NCBI RefSeq assembly: GCF_001889005.1
Contig: NZ_CP018153.1
Coordinates: 2,266,501 to 2,330,500 of the forward strand
Source of the DNA: Christiangramia salexigens
Lineage (GTDB): Bacteria > Bacteroidota > Bacteroidia > Flavobacteriales > Flavobacteriaceae
Length of the DNA: 64,000 nt
Direction of reading: 5' to 3'
The translations under genes were made by a program, and so were the position numbers. The notes beneath the pieces were generated by a model. That model saw nothing but the letters and a program-made list of their open reading frames with translations. It did not search any database and had not been told where the DNA came from. Each line of letters starts with the position of its first letter. The first letter of the stretch is position 1. Positions 1-7,398 of this stretch are shown piece after piece.

Positions 1-984
1 GAAATTGAAAAGCAATCAGAGCATAATATAAAGAACAGACTGGTTAGTCCTAGGGTTCCAACTCCGGAAATAAAATTGAGGGAGGTTAAAAAGACTCCTG
101 AAATAATCGAAAAATTGAAGTCCCTCGCAAGTTCAGGCTTTTCACCATCTGCGCTAACCACCTATATTCGTAATCCTCTGGATTTTTATTATCAATATGT
201 TCTAGGCATCCGGGATCAGGAGGAAGTGGAAGAAACAGTTGCCTTTAACACCCTGGGAACTGTGGTTCATAATTGCCTTGAAACCTTATATAAACCCTTC
301 GAAGGTCAACAGATCACCGAAGAAATTATAAAATCCTTTATAAGTCAGTCAGACCAACAAATAAAACTTGAATTTGAGCGCAGTTACTCAAAGATTCCAT
401 TAGAGAAGGGAAAGAACCTTCTTATTTATGAAGTAGCGAAACGATATCTTCATAACTTTCTCAATTTTGAGCTGGACAGATTGAGGGAGGGAAAAGAAAT
501 TGAAATAATTCAAATAGAAAAAGATCTTAAGGTTCTATTCCCTGTAGAAGAATTGCCTTTTTCAGTTTATCTTCGCGGCAAGGTGGACCGGTTTGAAAAA
601 CTAAACGGTATACCCGTAATCATAGATTATAAGACCGGAAAGGTGGAATCATATAATCTGAACCTTGAAAACTGGAGTGATATAACAAAAGATTATGACA
701 ATTACTCCAAAAGTTTTCAGGTTTTAACTTATGCAAGCTTGATTGCACTGGAGAAAGGTATTAAATTCCCCGCCGAAGCAGGAATTGTGTCATTTAAGAA
801 CCTGAAATCAGGACTTTTAAAGTTTGAAAAGAAGGTGCCGGGAACACGAAAAAAGGAATCTTTGATACACGGGGAAACCTTGGAACTGTTTCAGTTAGAA
901 TTAAAAAAATTGATCATGGAGATCTGTAATCCGGAGATCCCATTTGTAGAAAAAGAAATTAAAAAAAGCTATGGAAGTTTCTAA
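1..984 (+). CDS. PD-(D/E)XK nuclease, AddB/RecB-like, C-terminal part (5' end outside window)
   Basis: The frame is open from base 1, so this is the C-terminal 327 residues of a longer protein. An internal TTG at 76 is not the true start. Visible RecB-family nuclease features, in order, are a segment SPSALTTYIRNP, a GTVVHNCLE motif carrying the His, the pair GKVDRF and IIDYKTGK with the catalytic Asp and Lys, and a following FQVLTYA helix. In AddB-type nucleases the first motif often carries an iron-sulfur Cys. Here the position reads IRNP, so a cluster is unlikely. The family acts in double-strand-break processing with a partner helicase. The partner, if any, lies upstream of the window. The stop overlaps the next gene by 14 bases, which suggests co-transcription. 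Confidence 0.85.
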   Translation, partial: EIEKQSEHNIKNRLVSPRVPTPEIKLREVKKTPEIIEKLKSLASSGFSPSALTTYIRNPLDFYYQYVLGIRDQEEVEETVAFNTLGTVVHNCLETLYKPFEGQQITEEIIKSFISQSDQQIKLEFERSYSKIPLEKGKNLLIYEVAKRYLHNFLNFELDRLREGKEIEIIQIEKDLKVLFPVEELPFSVYLRGKVDRFEKLNGIPVIIDYKTGKVESYNLNLENWSDITKDYDNYSKSFQVLTYASLIALEKGIKFPAEAGIVSFKNLKSGLLKFEKKVPGTRKKESLIHGETLELFQLELKKLIMEICNPEIPFVEKEIKKSYGSF

Positions 985-1867
985 AGAAAAAAACCTCATT
1001 ATAGAAGGCAAACATAAAAGACCTATAGTAGCAGATATCATTATTAAGGATGACGGGAAACCTAAACCGGTCGTAATATTTGCTCACGGTTACAAAGGAT
1101 TTAAAGATTGGGGCGCCTGGGAAATTATGGGAGAGAGATTTGCGAAAGAGGGATTCCTCTTTATTAAATTCAACTTCAGCCATAATGGAACAGACCCTGA
1201 GAATCTGACTGATTTTTTACAGATCGAAGCCTTTGGGGATAACAACTATACAATAGAATTGGATGACCTTCAATCTGTGATAGACTGGGTTCTCCTGCCT
1301 AACTTCAAATTTGCCAGTCAGGTAGCCGTAGAAGATATCAATCTCATTGGACATTCCCGAGGAGGTGGAATTACCATTATTAAAGCGGCAGAAGATAAAA
1401 GGATCAATAAACTGCTCACATATGCTTCGGTTTGTGACTATGGTTCGCGTTTCCCGGAGGGCAAAGATCTTGAAGCCTGGGAAAAGAAAGGAGTGAGATA
1501 TATTACGAATTCACGGACCAATCAGCAATTACCTCATCATTATCAATTCTACAAGAATTTCAAGGAAAATAAGGAACGTCTTAATATAAAAAAGGCTGCG
1601 AAAAAGCTTGAGATACCTCATCTAATCGCACATGGAAGCAGTGATAGAAGTGTTTCTATTGGAGATGCCGGAAATTTGTTCGAGTGGAGTCCGGCTCCAA
1701 AATTGTTACTTGTGGAAAATGCCGACCATGTTTTTGGCACCAAACATCCATGGGAAGAAGAGGAGTTACCAAAGGAATTTAATCACGTGATTAATAAAAG
1801 TATTGATTTTCTAAAAACAGATTCACAGGTGCTGTGGGATGAATACGGAGAAACAGACGAAGACTAG
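971..1867 (+). CDS. alpha/beta hydrolase (dienelactone-hydrolase-like)
   Basis: This is a cytoplasmic serine hydrolase of 298 residues with no signal peptide. The fold is shown by an HGYKGF oxyanion loop at residues 39-44 and the nucleophile elbow GHSRGG with Ser129. A candidate acid lies in HGSSDRSV near residue 224, and the His in NADHVFG lies near 257. The substrate cannot be read from sequence; small esters or acyl conjugates are typical of the family. The ATG lies inside the last codons of the nuclease gene (14-base overlap), so the two are probably translated together. A strong terminator follows directly. Confidence 0.85.
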   Translation: MEVSKEKNLIIEGKHKRPIVADIIIKDDGKPKPVVIFAHGYKGFKDWGAWEIMGERFAKEGFLFIKFNFSHNGTDPENLTDFLQIEAFGDNNYTIELDDLQSVIDWVLLPNFKFASQVAVEDINLIGHSRGGGITIIKAAEDKRINKLLTYASVCDYGSRFPEGKDLEAWEKKGVRYITNSRTNQQLPHHYQFYKNFKENKERLNIKKAAKKLEIPHLIAHGSSDRSVSIGDAGNLFEWSPAPKLLLVENADHVFGTKHPWEEEELPKEFNHVINKSIDFLKTDSQVLWDEYGETDED

Positions 1868-1875
1868 AAACCTAT

Positions 1876-1908
1876 AAAAACCGCTGTAGATTACAGTGGT
1901 TTTTTTTT
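1876..1908 (+). terminator. Rho-independent terminator after the alpha/beta hydrolase
   Basis: A 13-bp stem with one G-T pair (AAAAACCGCTGTA against TACAGTGGTTTTT) closes on a 3-base loop and runs into a T tract. It begins nine bases after the stop codon. Confidence 0.85.
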
Positions 1909-1965
1909 GAGGTTATCACTATAAAATCTCTGAAAATAGATTATGGAAAATCTCTAAAAACTGGA

Positions 1966-1999
1966 ATAAAAAAAACCACTGCTTAAAAGCAGTGGTTTT
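1966..1999 (-). terminator. Terminator of the tRNA-Ala gene
   Basis: A perfect 12-bp inverted repeat (AAAACCACTGCT / AGCAGTGGTTTT) with a 4-base loop is followed on the minus strand by a run of T. It starts two bases beyond the tRNA 3' end. Its stem resembles the plus-strand terminator about 90 bases away, so the two may have a common origin. Confidence 0.85.
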
Positions 2000-2000
2000 G

Positions 2001-2074
2001 TGGAGAATATCGGAGTCGAACCGATGACCTTTTGGCTGCCAGCCAAACGCTCTAGCCAGCTGAGCTAATCCCCC
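2001..2074 (-). tRNA. tRNA-Ala(GGC)
   Basis: The 74-nt cloverleaf folds completely. The acceptor stem GGGGGAT pairs with ATTCTCC and contains the G3-U70 pair that is the alanine identity element. The anticodon loop is CTGGCAG with anticodon GGC, the T arm is ATCGG/CCGAT, and the discriminator is A. CCA is not encoded. Confidence 0.97.
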
Positions 2075-2136
2075 GACTTGGGAGCAAATGTAATAATTTT
2101 TCTGATATATAGAAATCTTTTATTTTTCAAGCAAAC

Positions 2137-2637
2137 ATGATAACAAAAGCCCAATTAAAAGACCTTCCAGAAATTAAATCTCTAACTGAAGCCTGCGCCA
2201 CGGCAATGATCAAAAAAGGCATTTATCAGTGGAATGAACACTATCCTTCTCTGGAAAAGCTACAGGATGACATAAAGGATGGAGAACTTTATATCTTGCG
2301 AGAAAATTCAGAAATCCTGGGTATCATCGTTATTACCGAAACCATGGACGAGGAGTATATCCCTGTAAAATGGCTTTCTGCGAACGAGTCGAATATTTAC
2401 ATCCACAGGCTGGCAACTCATCCAAAAGTTTGGGGTAAAGGATATGCTCAGCAATTGATGGATCACGCAGAGAACTTTGCAAAACAGGAAGGGTACAGTT
2501 CGGTGAGGCTGGACACTTTCAGCCAAAACCTCAGAAATCAGAGGTTTTACGAACAAAGAGGCTATAAGCGATTGGGTGATATTTACTTTCCAAAGCAAAG
2601 CGAACATCCATTTTATTGCTATGAATTACTCATTTAA
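2137..2637 (+). CDS. GNAT family N-acetyltransferase
   Basis: A 166-residue single-domain acetyltransferase. The acetyl-CoA pyrophosphate-binding motif A is seen as IHRLATHPKVWGKGYAQQLM, followed by a helix and the VRLDTFSQN strand. The C-terminal RNQRFYEQRGYKRLG is the usual final helix-strand with its Tyr. The acceptor substrate (small molecule or protein N-terminus) cannot be deduced. It is divergent from tRNA-Ala and followed by a MATE gene with its own promoter, so it is probably a single-gene unit. Confidence 0.85.
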   Translation: MITKAQLKDLPEIKSLTEACATAMIKKGIYQWNEHYPSLEKLQDDIKDGELYILRENSEILGIIVITETMDEEYIPVKWLSANESNIYIHRLATHPKVWGKGYAQQLMDHAENFAKQEGYSSVRLDTFSQNLRNQRFYEQRGYKRLGDIYFPKQSEHPFYCYELLI

Positions 2638-2649
2638 GCCAAGGCATTC

Positions 2650-2657
2650 TATATTTG
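2650..2657 (+). promoter_or_regulatory. Bacteroidota-type -7 box (TATATTTG) for the MATE gene
   Basis: An exact TANNTTTG match lies 19 bases before the TTG start at 2677. No TTG -33 element is visible at the usual distance. Confidence 0.55.
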
Positions 2658-2676
2658 CGCTTAAGCAGAAATTCCA

Positions 2677-4005
2677 TTGGCAAGTTCTATAAGTTTTAAA
2701 AATATAAATAAGATCGCTATTCCGGCTATCATAGCCGGAATCGCTGAGCCGCTTATATCTCTTACCGATATTGCGGTAATAGGGAATGTGGATAAAAATT
2801 CGGTAGAGGCTCTCGCAGCTGCAGGAATAGTAGGCTCCTTCTTATCTGCGATCATCTGGATCGTGGCACAAACCAAAACTGCCATTTCTGCCATAGTTTC
2901 TCAACATTTAGGAGCGAATAGATTACATGCGGTTAAAACGCTTATCCCTCAGGCTATAGCTTTTAATTTTCTCTTTAGTCTCATTATTTATGCGACCACA
3001 GCTTTATTTGCCAGAGCGATATTCAGCGCTTATAATGCCGAAGGCCTTATTCTGCAATATTCAGAAGATTACTATCAGATCAGGGCGCTTGGTTATCCTC
3101 TAACTCTGGTCACCTTTGCAATCTTTGGGATTTTTAGAGGCTTACAGAATACATTGTGGGCCATGAAGTGCAGTCTCACCGGTGCTGCCGTGAATGTCGC
3201 ATTGGATTACCTCCTCGTGTATGGCATAGACGGAGTGATCCCTCCTATGCATCTTAAAGGAGCTGCATTAGCCAGTCTTGCCGCGCAGGCCACTATGCTT
3301 GTTATGGCATTCTGGTTCTTCTTTAAGAAAACTCCTTTTCATTTAAAACTTAGCCTGAACATCAACCCAAGAATGAAAGGCCTGTTGCTAATGGCGGCTA
3401 ATCTCTTTGTTCGTACGGCTGCCCTGAATTTCGCAATATATCTGGCAAACGCCTATGCCACAGATTATGGTAAGAATTATATCGCAGCACAAAGTATCCT
3501 GATGAACATCTGGCTGTTCTTTAGCTTCTTTATAGATGGTTATGCCAATGCAGGAAATGCCATTGGCGGAAAATTACTTGGTTCCAAAGATTATAAAAGT
3601 CTGTGGGAGCTAAGTAAGAAGATCAGTAAATATGCAGTGATCATCGCTTTTATCCTCATGGCCATTTGTGCATTGTTCTACAATGAAATAGGTGAATTAT
3701 TTAATAAGGAGGAGAATGTACTTATCATCTTTTCTTCTGTCTTCTGGATAGTCTTATTAATGCAACCGGTAAATGCAATCGCCTTTATGTTCGATGGAAT
3801 ATTTAAGGGGCTTGGTGAGGCGAAATACCTTCGGAATGTCTTGCTGGCTGCTACCTTTTTAGGCTTTACCCCTGCTCTGTTAATCTCAGATTATTTTGAT
3901 CTTAAACTATATGGGATCTGGATCGCCTTTTTCATCTGGATGCTCATTAGAAGTAGTACTCTGGTGATATATTTCCGAAGAAAATATCTTAATAAGGAAG
4001 TTTAG
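2677..4005 (+). CDS. MATE family efflux transporter (DinF-like)
   Basis: A 442-residue inner-membrane protein with about twelve hydrophobic segments in two halves, the usual size for MATE exporters. Family features include IPAIIAGIAEPLISLTDIAV at the N-terminus and GxFRGLQNT in the first half. These transporters extrude cationic or organic compounds in exchange for Na+ or H+. No ATG is available: the frame is closed by TAA at 2662, leaving TTG at 2677 (or ATT at 2671). The -7 box at 2650-2657 fits a start at 2677. The substrate is unknown. Confidence 0.9.
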   Translation: MASSISFKNINKIAIPAIIAGIAEPLISLTDIAVIGNVDKNSVEALAAAGIVGSFLSAIIWIVAQTKTAISAIVSQHLGANRLHAVKTLIPQAIAFNFLFSLIIYATTALFARAIFSAYNAEGLILQYSEDYYQIRALGYPLTLVTFAIFGIFRGLQNTLWAMKCSLTGAAVNVALDYLLVYGIDGVIPPMHLKGAALASLAAQATMLVMAFWFFFKKTPFHLKLSLNINPRMKGLLLMAANLFVRTAALNFAIYLANAYATDYGKNYIAAQSILMNIWLFFSFFIDGYANAGNAIGGKLLGSKDYKSLWELSKKISKYAVIIAFILMAICALFYNEIGELFNKEENVLIIFSSVFWIVLLMQPVNAIAFMFDGIFKGLGEAKYLRNVLLAATFLGFTPALLISDYFDLKLYGIWIAFFIWMLIRSSTLVIYFRRKYLNKEV

Positions 4006-4043
4006 ATTCTGTTAAGTAGGCGACAAATTTTAAGCATATTACT

Positions 4044-4051
4044 TAACTTTG
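4044..4051 (+). promoter_or_regulatory. -7 box (TAACTTTG) for the crotonase gene
   Basis: An exact TANNTTTG word 17 bases before the ATG at 4069, in the short gap after the MATE gene. This would drive the crotonase and the three small membrane-protein genes behind it. Confidence 0.55.
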
Positions 4052-4068
4052 ATAAAAACCTGAATTTT

Positions 4069-4836
4069 ATGAGCACCAACCGCGAGAATGGAAGTTTATA
4101 TACGCATAAAGAAAATAAGATCGCAAGTGTAGAATTTGGTCATCCGGCCAGTAATTCCTTTCCATCAGTACTATTGGAAAGACTGGAAAAGGAAATAAAC
4201 AAATTATCTGAAGACCCTGACGTTAATGTGATCCTTCTTAAATCTGAAGGCGAAAAGGCATTCTGTGCGGGCGCGTCTTTTAATGAGCTTATAGAAATTG
4301 AAGACCTTCAAGCAGGAAAACAATTCTTTTCGGGATTTGCCGGAGTCATAAATGCGATGCGAAAATGCAATAAATTAATTGTTGGTAGAGTTCAGGGTAA
4401 AACCGTAGGTGGAGGCGTTGGCCTGGTAGCGGCTTGTGATTATGCATTGGCTACAGAGGCTGCCTCGATCAAACTTTCAGAATTAAGCATCGGCATAGGT
4501 CCTTTTGTGATCGCGCCTGCAGTGGAACGTAAAATGGGTGTGGATGCCCTTGCAGAAATGAGCCTGGCGGCCCATGAATGGAAAAACGCTTATTGGGCTA
4601 AGGAAAAAGGACTATATGCTAAAATCTTTGATTCTATTAAAGATCTGGATAAAGAGGTAGAAATTTTCACCGAAAAGCTATCCTCTTACAATCCACAGGC
4701 ATTGACCGAGATGAAAAAGATCCTATGGAAAAACACCGATCATTGGGGAGAACTTCTTGATGAGCGTGCAGCGATCTCGGGTGAGCTTGTTCTTTCAGAT
4801 TTCACCAAAAATGCACTGGCCAAGTTTAAAAAATAA
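4069..4836 (+). CDS. enoyl-CoA hydratase/isomerase family protein
   Basis: A 255-residue crotonase-fold enzyme acting on acyl-CoA thioesters. The oxyanion-hole segment is KAFCAGAS at residues 63-70, and the second hole and CoA region is VGGGVGLVAACDYALA at 113-128. Of the two glutamates used by true hydratases, the first position is Gly118. The second is kept as Glu138 in SELSIG. One-Glu crotonases are often isomerases or carry out other reactions, so hydratase activity is not assured. Neighbouring genes give no pathway. Three tiny membrane-protein genes follow 20 bases downstream and may share its transcript. Confidence 0.85.
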   Translation: MSTNRENGSLYTHKENKIASVEFGHPASNSFPSVLLERLEKEINKLSEDPDVNVILLKSEGEKAFCAGASFNELIEIEDLQAGKQFFSGFAGVINAMRKCNKLIVGRVQGKTVGGGVGLVAACDYALATEAASIKLSELSIGIGPFVIAPAVERKMGVDALAEMSLAAHEWKNAYWAKEKGLYAKIFDSIKDLDKEVEIFTEKLSSYNPQALTEMKKILWKNTDHWGELLDERAAISGELVLSDFTKNALAKFKK

Positions 4837-4856
4837 GAGGAAACAAAGATCTTGAA

Positions 4857-4967
4857 TTGGAGGCATTTTTACCGTTTTTAAAAGATAATATCTTACTCCT
4901 ATTGGGTATCCTTATAGGGATAATAGCCCTTATAGTGCTAAGAAAAAATTTAAATATCAAACCATGA
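4857..4967 (+). CDS. 36-residue single-pass membrane protein (first of three)
   Basis: The frame reads TTG GAG GCA and encodes 36 residues beginning MEAFLPFLKDN, then a 17-20-residue hydrophobic segment (ILLLLGILIGIIALIVL), then a basic tail RKNLNIKP. There is no ATG and TTG is the best start. GGAGG lies within the first codons, not upstream of them. The TGA stop overlaps the ATG of the next gene (ATGA), the arrangement seen in translationally coupled genes. The charge pattern suggests N-out/C-in insertion. I recognise no family. It could be a chance open frame, but overlap and identical topology in three successive frames argue against that. Confidence 0.55.
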   Translation: MEAFLPFLKDNILLLLGILIGIIALIVLRKNLNIKP

Positions 4968-5146
4968 TCCAGGAGCATTTACCAAAAGACAAGGACCCTA
5001 ATAAAGTTCAGGAATGGGGATGGACCCTTCCGGAATTTATAGAAGAGAACATGTGGTATTTGCTTGCCATACTATTACTGCTGGTACTGTTCTTTTATGC
5101 GCGTTACCGTTGGAGAGTAAGGAATCAAAGAAATAATAACAACTAA
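4964..5146 (+). CDS. 60-residue single-pass membrane protein (second of three)
   Basis: This frame starts with ATG inside the stop of the previous one. It has a polar N-terminal half with a WGWTLPEFIEEN segment, one hydrophobic helix (MWYLLAILLLLVLFFYA, residues about 30-46), and a strongly basic, Asn-rich tail (RYRWRVRNQRNNNN). The positive-inside rule puts the tail in the cytoplasm. It ends in TAATG, sharing one base with the third gene. I recognise no family. Small size and a single helix suit a subunit, regulator or stabiliser of a membrane complex, but nothing in sequence names the partner. Confidence 0.7.
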   Translation: MIQEHLPKDKDPNKVQEWGWTLPEFIEENMWYLLAILLLLVLFFYARYRWRVRNQRNNNN

Positions 5147-5256
5147 TGGATCAGGATATCTGGGAGTTTTTAAGCTTTTTAAGCGGAATGGGATTTTGGC
5201 TGCTATTAGCCTTAATCCTGATTGGAGTATTTATTTATAAAAGGTTCAGAAAATAA
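5146..5256 (+). CDS. 36-residue single-pass membrane protein (third of three)
   Basis: The ATG at 5146 shares its A with the TAA of the preceding gene. The 36-residue product starts MDQDIWEFLSFLSGMG, then has a hydrophobic helix (FWLLLALILIGVFIY) and a basic end KRFRK. The organisation is the same as in the first small gene: an acidic or aromatic N-terminus, one helix and a basic C-terminus. The stop at 5254-5256 is directly adjacent to the stop of the convergent oxygenase gene, so the cassette fills the space with no spare bases. No family is recognised. Confidence 0.65.
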   Translation: MDQDIWEFLSFLSGMGFWLLLALILIGVFIYKRFRK

Positions 5257-5907
5257 CTAGCGGGTCTTAAGCCATCCGGTAATACTGAAACGCGGCACTT
5301 TTACCGGTTTCACCTCATGTTCAAGCTCCTGACTTTCAAATATCACTACTCTCCCGGGTAGAGGATAGATATTGACTTCACCTGAAGCTTCTTTATCTGA
5401 ATAGATCGTTAGTTCTCCACCGTTTTCAGGTTTCCAGTTCTCATCATTAAGGTAGCAAACCATAGATAATTTTCGGCGACCGTCATTTTGAAAGGTATCC
5501 AAATGTCTTTTATAAAAAGTTCCTTCAGGATAGACCGCATAATGGAATTCTTTCGTCAGGATGCCCATAAAACAGGTTCTGTTCAAATAATCTATCAGAG
5601 AGTTGACTTTACCAAAATAGGTGTTTTCGGCCTCACCTGCATCGGCTTCATTCATCCAAAGAATAAAATCGCCACGTACAGATTTCTGAATAACCTCATT
5701 GGTCTTATTACCAATAGCGGCTTTCTTGAAGTTATCTTCCTCGTATTTTTCAAGCAGGGCTTTTCGCATGATTGCTACTTCCTCCCCACTAAAAAAATTA
5801 TCTACAATACTGTATTTTCGTTCCAGAAGATCTGAAATGATATTCTCATAGAATGGAATCTCCTTGAAATCAAGTTGCTCAAAAAGCACTTCTTCGGTTT
5901 GAAGCAT
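5257..5907 (-). CDS. 2-oxoglutarate/Fe(II) dioxygenase, prolyl-4-hydroxylase-like
   Basis: A 216-residue soluble protein with the facial triad of the 2OG-Fe(II) superfamily: His135 and Asp137 in KRHLDTF, and His197 in LEHEV. Arg206 in VPRFSITGW is placed to bind the 2-oxoglutarate carboxylate. The spacing and GGELTIY before the second His resemble bacterial prolyl 4-hydroxylase-like proteins. The target could be a protein residue or a small molecule. It has its own -7 box (5924-5931), divergent from the pterin gene. Its stop abuts the last small membrane-protein gene. Confidence 0.85.
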   Translation of the reverse strand: MLQTEEVLFEQLDFKEIPFYENIISDLLERKYSIVDNFFSGEEVAIMRKALLEKYEEDNFKKAAIGNKTNEVIQKSVRGDFILWMNEADAGEAENTYFGKVNSLIDYLNRTCFMGILTKEFHYAVYPEGTFYKRHLDTFQNDGRRKLSMVCYLNDENWKPENGGELTIYSDKEASGEVNIYPLPGRVVIFESQELEHEVKPVKVPRFSITGWLKTR

Positions 5908-5923
5908 AGAAATAAAAATTTGA

Positions 5924-5931
5924 CAAATATA
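5924..5931 (-). promoter_or_regulatory. -7 box (TATATTTG) for the 2OG oxygenase gene
   Basis: An exact TANNTTTG on the minus strand, 16 bases upstream of the ATG. It forms a divergent promoter pair with the box at 5982-5989. Confidence 0.55.
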
Positions 5932-5981
5932 GTCTAGTTTTCCATTGGAAAATGTTAAAAATTCAGGCTCGAAAATTCACT

Positions 5982-5989
5982 TATCTTTG
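5982..5989 (+). promoter_or_regulatory. -7 box (TATCTTTG) for the carboxytetrahydropterin synthase gene
   Basis: An exact TANNTTTG 17 bases before the ATG at 6007. Confidence 0.55.
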
Positions 5990-6006
5990 TACCAAAATAA
6001 GCCTAA

Positions 6007-6459
6007 ATGAGCAAGATCAGAATCACCAAACAATTCTCTTTTGAAACCGGCCACGCGCTATATGGGTACGATGGTAAATGCAGGAATGTCCATGGCCACA
6101 GCTATAAATTAAGCGTGACTGTTATTGGAACTCCAATAACTGATACCCAAAACGTAAAGTTTGGTATGGTAATAGACTTTGGTGACTTAAAAAAGATAGT
6201 GAAATCTGAAATTGTAGACAAATTTGACCACGCAACGGTTTTCAATAAAAACACCCCACATGTAGAGCTGGCAGAAGAGCTTAAAAGCAGGGGCCATGAT
6301 GTGATCCTTGTAGATTACCAGCCAACCAGCGAGAATATGGTGATAGATTTTGCCCAAAAGATAAAAAAGAATTTGCCGGATCATATTCAGTTACATTCAC
6401 TCAAGTTACAGGAAACCGAATCTTCTTTTGCAGAATGGTACGCCTCAGATAATAATTAG
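6007..6459 (+). CDS. queD: 6-carboxytetrahydropterin synthase (PTPS/QueD family)
   Basis: A 150-residue enzyme of the 6-pyruvoyl-tetrahydropterin synthase family. It turns dihydroneopterin triphosphate into 6-carboxytetrahydropterin, the second step to queuosine. The zinc ligands are His16 in FETGHALYG, with His29 and His31 in NVHGHSY. The catalytic Cys25 sits in DGKCRN, followed by an Asp-His pair in KFDHATVF. A C-terminal LQETESSFAEW carries the pterin-anchoring Glu. A queuosine role is the most common for bacterial single-copy members. A pterin role remains possible because no other que gene is in the window. Confidence 0.88.
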   Translation: MSKIRITKQFSFETGHALYGYDGKCRNVHGHSYKLSVTVIGTPITDTQNVKFGMVIDFGDLKKIVKSEIVDKFDHATVFNKNTPHVELAEELKSRGHDVILVDYQPTSENMVIDFAQKIKKNLPDHIQLHSLKLQETESSFAEWYASDNN

Positions 6460-6460
6460 T

Positions 6461-6546
6461 GCGCAACCCTCACGGGTCGGGCTATCCGCTTCTAGTCCCG
6501 CTTGCTTTTAGCAATCGGGAGCTAACCGCTCCTATCCCTTGCGCTA
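6461..6546. repeat. GC-rich palindromic intergenic element (REP-like)
   Basis: This block is far richer in G+C than its surroundings. Its outer ends GCGCAA (6461-6466) and TTGCGC (6539-6544) are inverted. Inside lies a hairpin at 6496-6520, TCCCG-C-TTGCT around a TTT loop with AGCAA-T-CGGGA. The words CTATCCGCT and CTAACCGCT occur on either side of the hairpin as an imperfect direct repeat. The look is that of the short palindromic units scattered between genes in many flavobacteria. Only one copy is in this window, so repetition is inferred. It may also act as a transcript end for the upstream gene. Confidence 0.5.
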
Positions 6547-6639
6547 CAGCCGGCTTCAGTACAAGCTGTAATTATGAAAATATGCAGGTATTTCGACCAA
6601 CGGGAGAAATCTCATATATTTAACCCCAATTAAGTCTTT

Positions 6640-7398
6640 ATGAATATTCCACAGGGCAAAAAAATTTACTTTTCTAGCGATAATCATCTTGGTGCTCCCA
6701 CTATGGAAGAAAGCCGGAAACGGGAGCTTGTTTTTGTAAAGTGGCTGGACAAGATCAAAGACGACGCAGCCGCCATCTTTCTTCTTGGAGATCTGTTCGA
6801 CTTTTGGTTTGAATACAAACACGTGGTGCCCAAAGGCTTTATAAGAACACTTGGAAAACTTGCAGAAATAAAGGATAGCGGAATTCCGATTTATTTCTTT
6901 GTTGGGAATCATGACCTCTGGATGAATGATTATTTTGAAAATGAATTGAATATCCCTGTATATCATCAACCAAAGGAGTTTGAATTCAACGGAAAAACTT
7001 TTCTTATAGGCCACGGAGACGGACTTGGCCCGGGAGATCATGGTTATAAAAGAATGAAAAAGGTCTTTACCAATCCTTTTTCCAAATGGCTTTACAGATG
7101 GTTACATCCGGATCTGGGAGTACCTCTGGCTCAATATTTTTCGGTTAAGAATAAAGCTATTTCCGGCGAGGAAGACATGAAGTTCCTTGGAGAGGATAAG
7201 GAGTGGCTTATACAGTATTGCAAGCGAAAACTTGAATCCAAACATTACGATTATTTCCTTTTTGGTCATCGTCATCTGCCTCTGGAAATAGATCTGAATG
7301 GTAAATCTACTTACGTGAATACTGGAGATTGGATCACTCACTACACCTTTGCCGAATTTGACGGTAGCGTAGTAAAACTTCAAAAACTCAATTCCTAA
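6640..7398 (+). CDS. lpxH: UDP-2,3-diacylglucosamine diphosphatase (LpxH-type)
   Basis: A 252-residue calcineurin-like metallophosphoesterase. The metal-binding blocks are complete: SSDNHLG (Asp14, His16), LLGDLFDFW (Asp50), GNHDLWM, GHGDGLGPGD and FGHRHLP. LpxH removes UMP from UDP-2,3-diacylglucosamine to give lipid X in lipid A synthesis, as a peripheral protein on the inner membrane. The LFDFWFEY and GDGLGPGDHGYK stretches are typical of LpxH-like proteins of Bacteroidota. Its last four bases overlap the convergent recJ stop. No other lpx gene is adjacent, so the assignment rests on motifs. Confidence 0.8.
   Translation: MNIPQGKKIYFSSDNHLGAPTMEESRKRELVFVKWLDKIKDDAAAIFLLGDLFDFWFEYKHVVPKGFIRTLGKLAEIKDSGIPIYFFVGNHDLWMNDYFENELNIPVYHQPKEFEFNGKTFLIGHGDGLGPGDHGYKRMKKVFTNPFSKWLYRWLHPDLGVPLAQYFSVKNKAISGEEDMKFLGEDKEWLIQYCKRKLESKHYDYFLFGHRHLPLEIDLNGKSTYVNTGDWITHYTFAEFDGSVVKLQKLNS

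Noticed and set aside
6556..7041. 161-codon minus-strand frame opposite lpxH
   Set aside because: Antisense to a gene with complete catalytic motifs; the translation has no family features.
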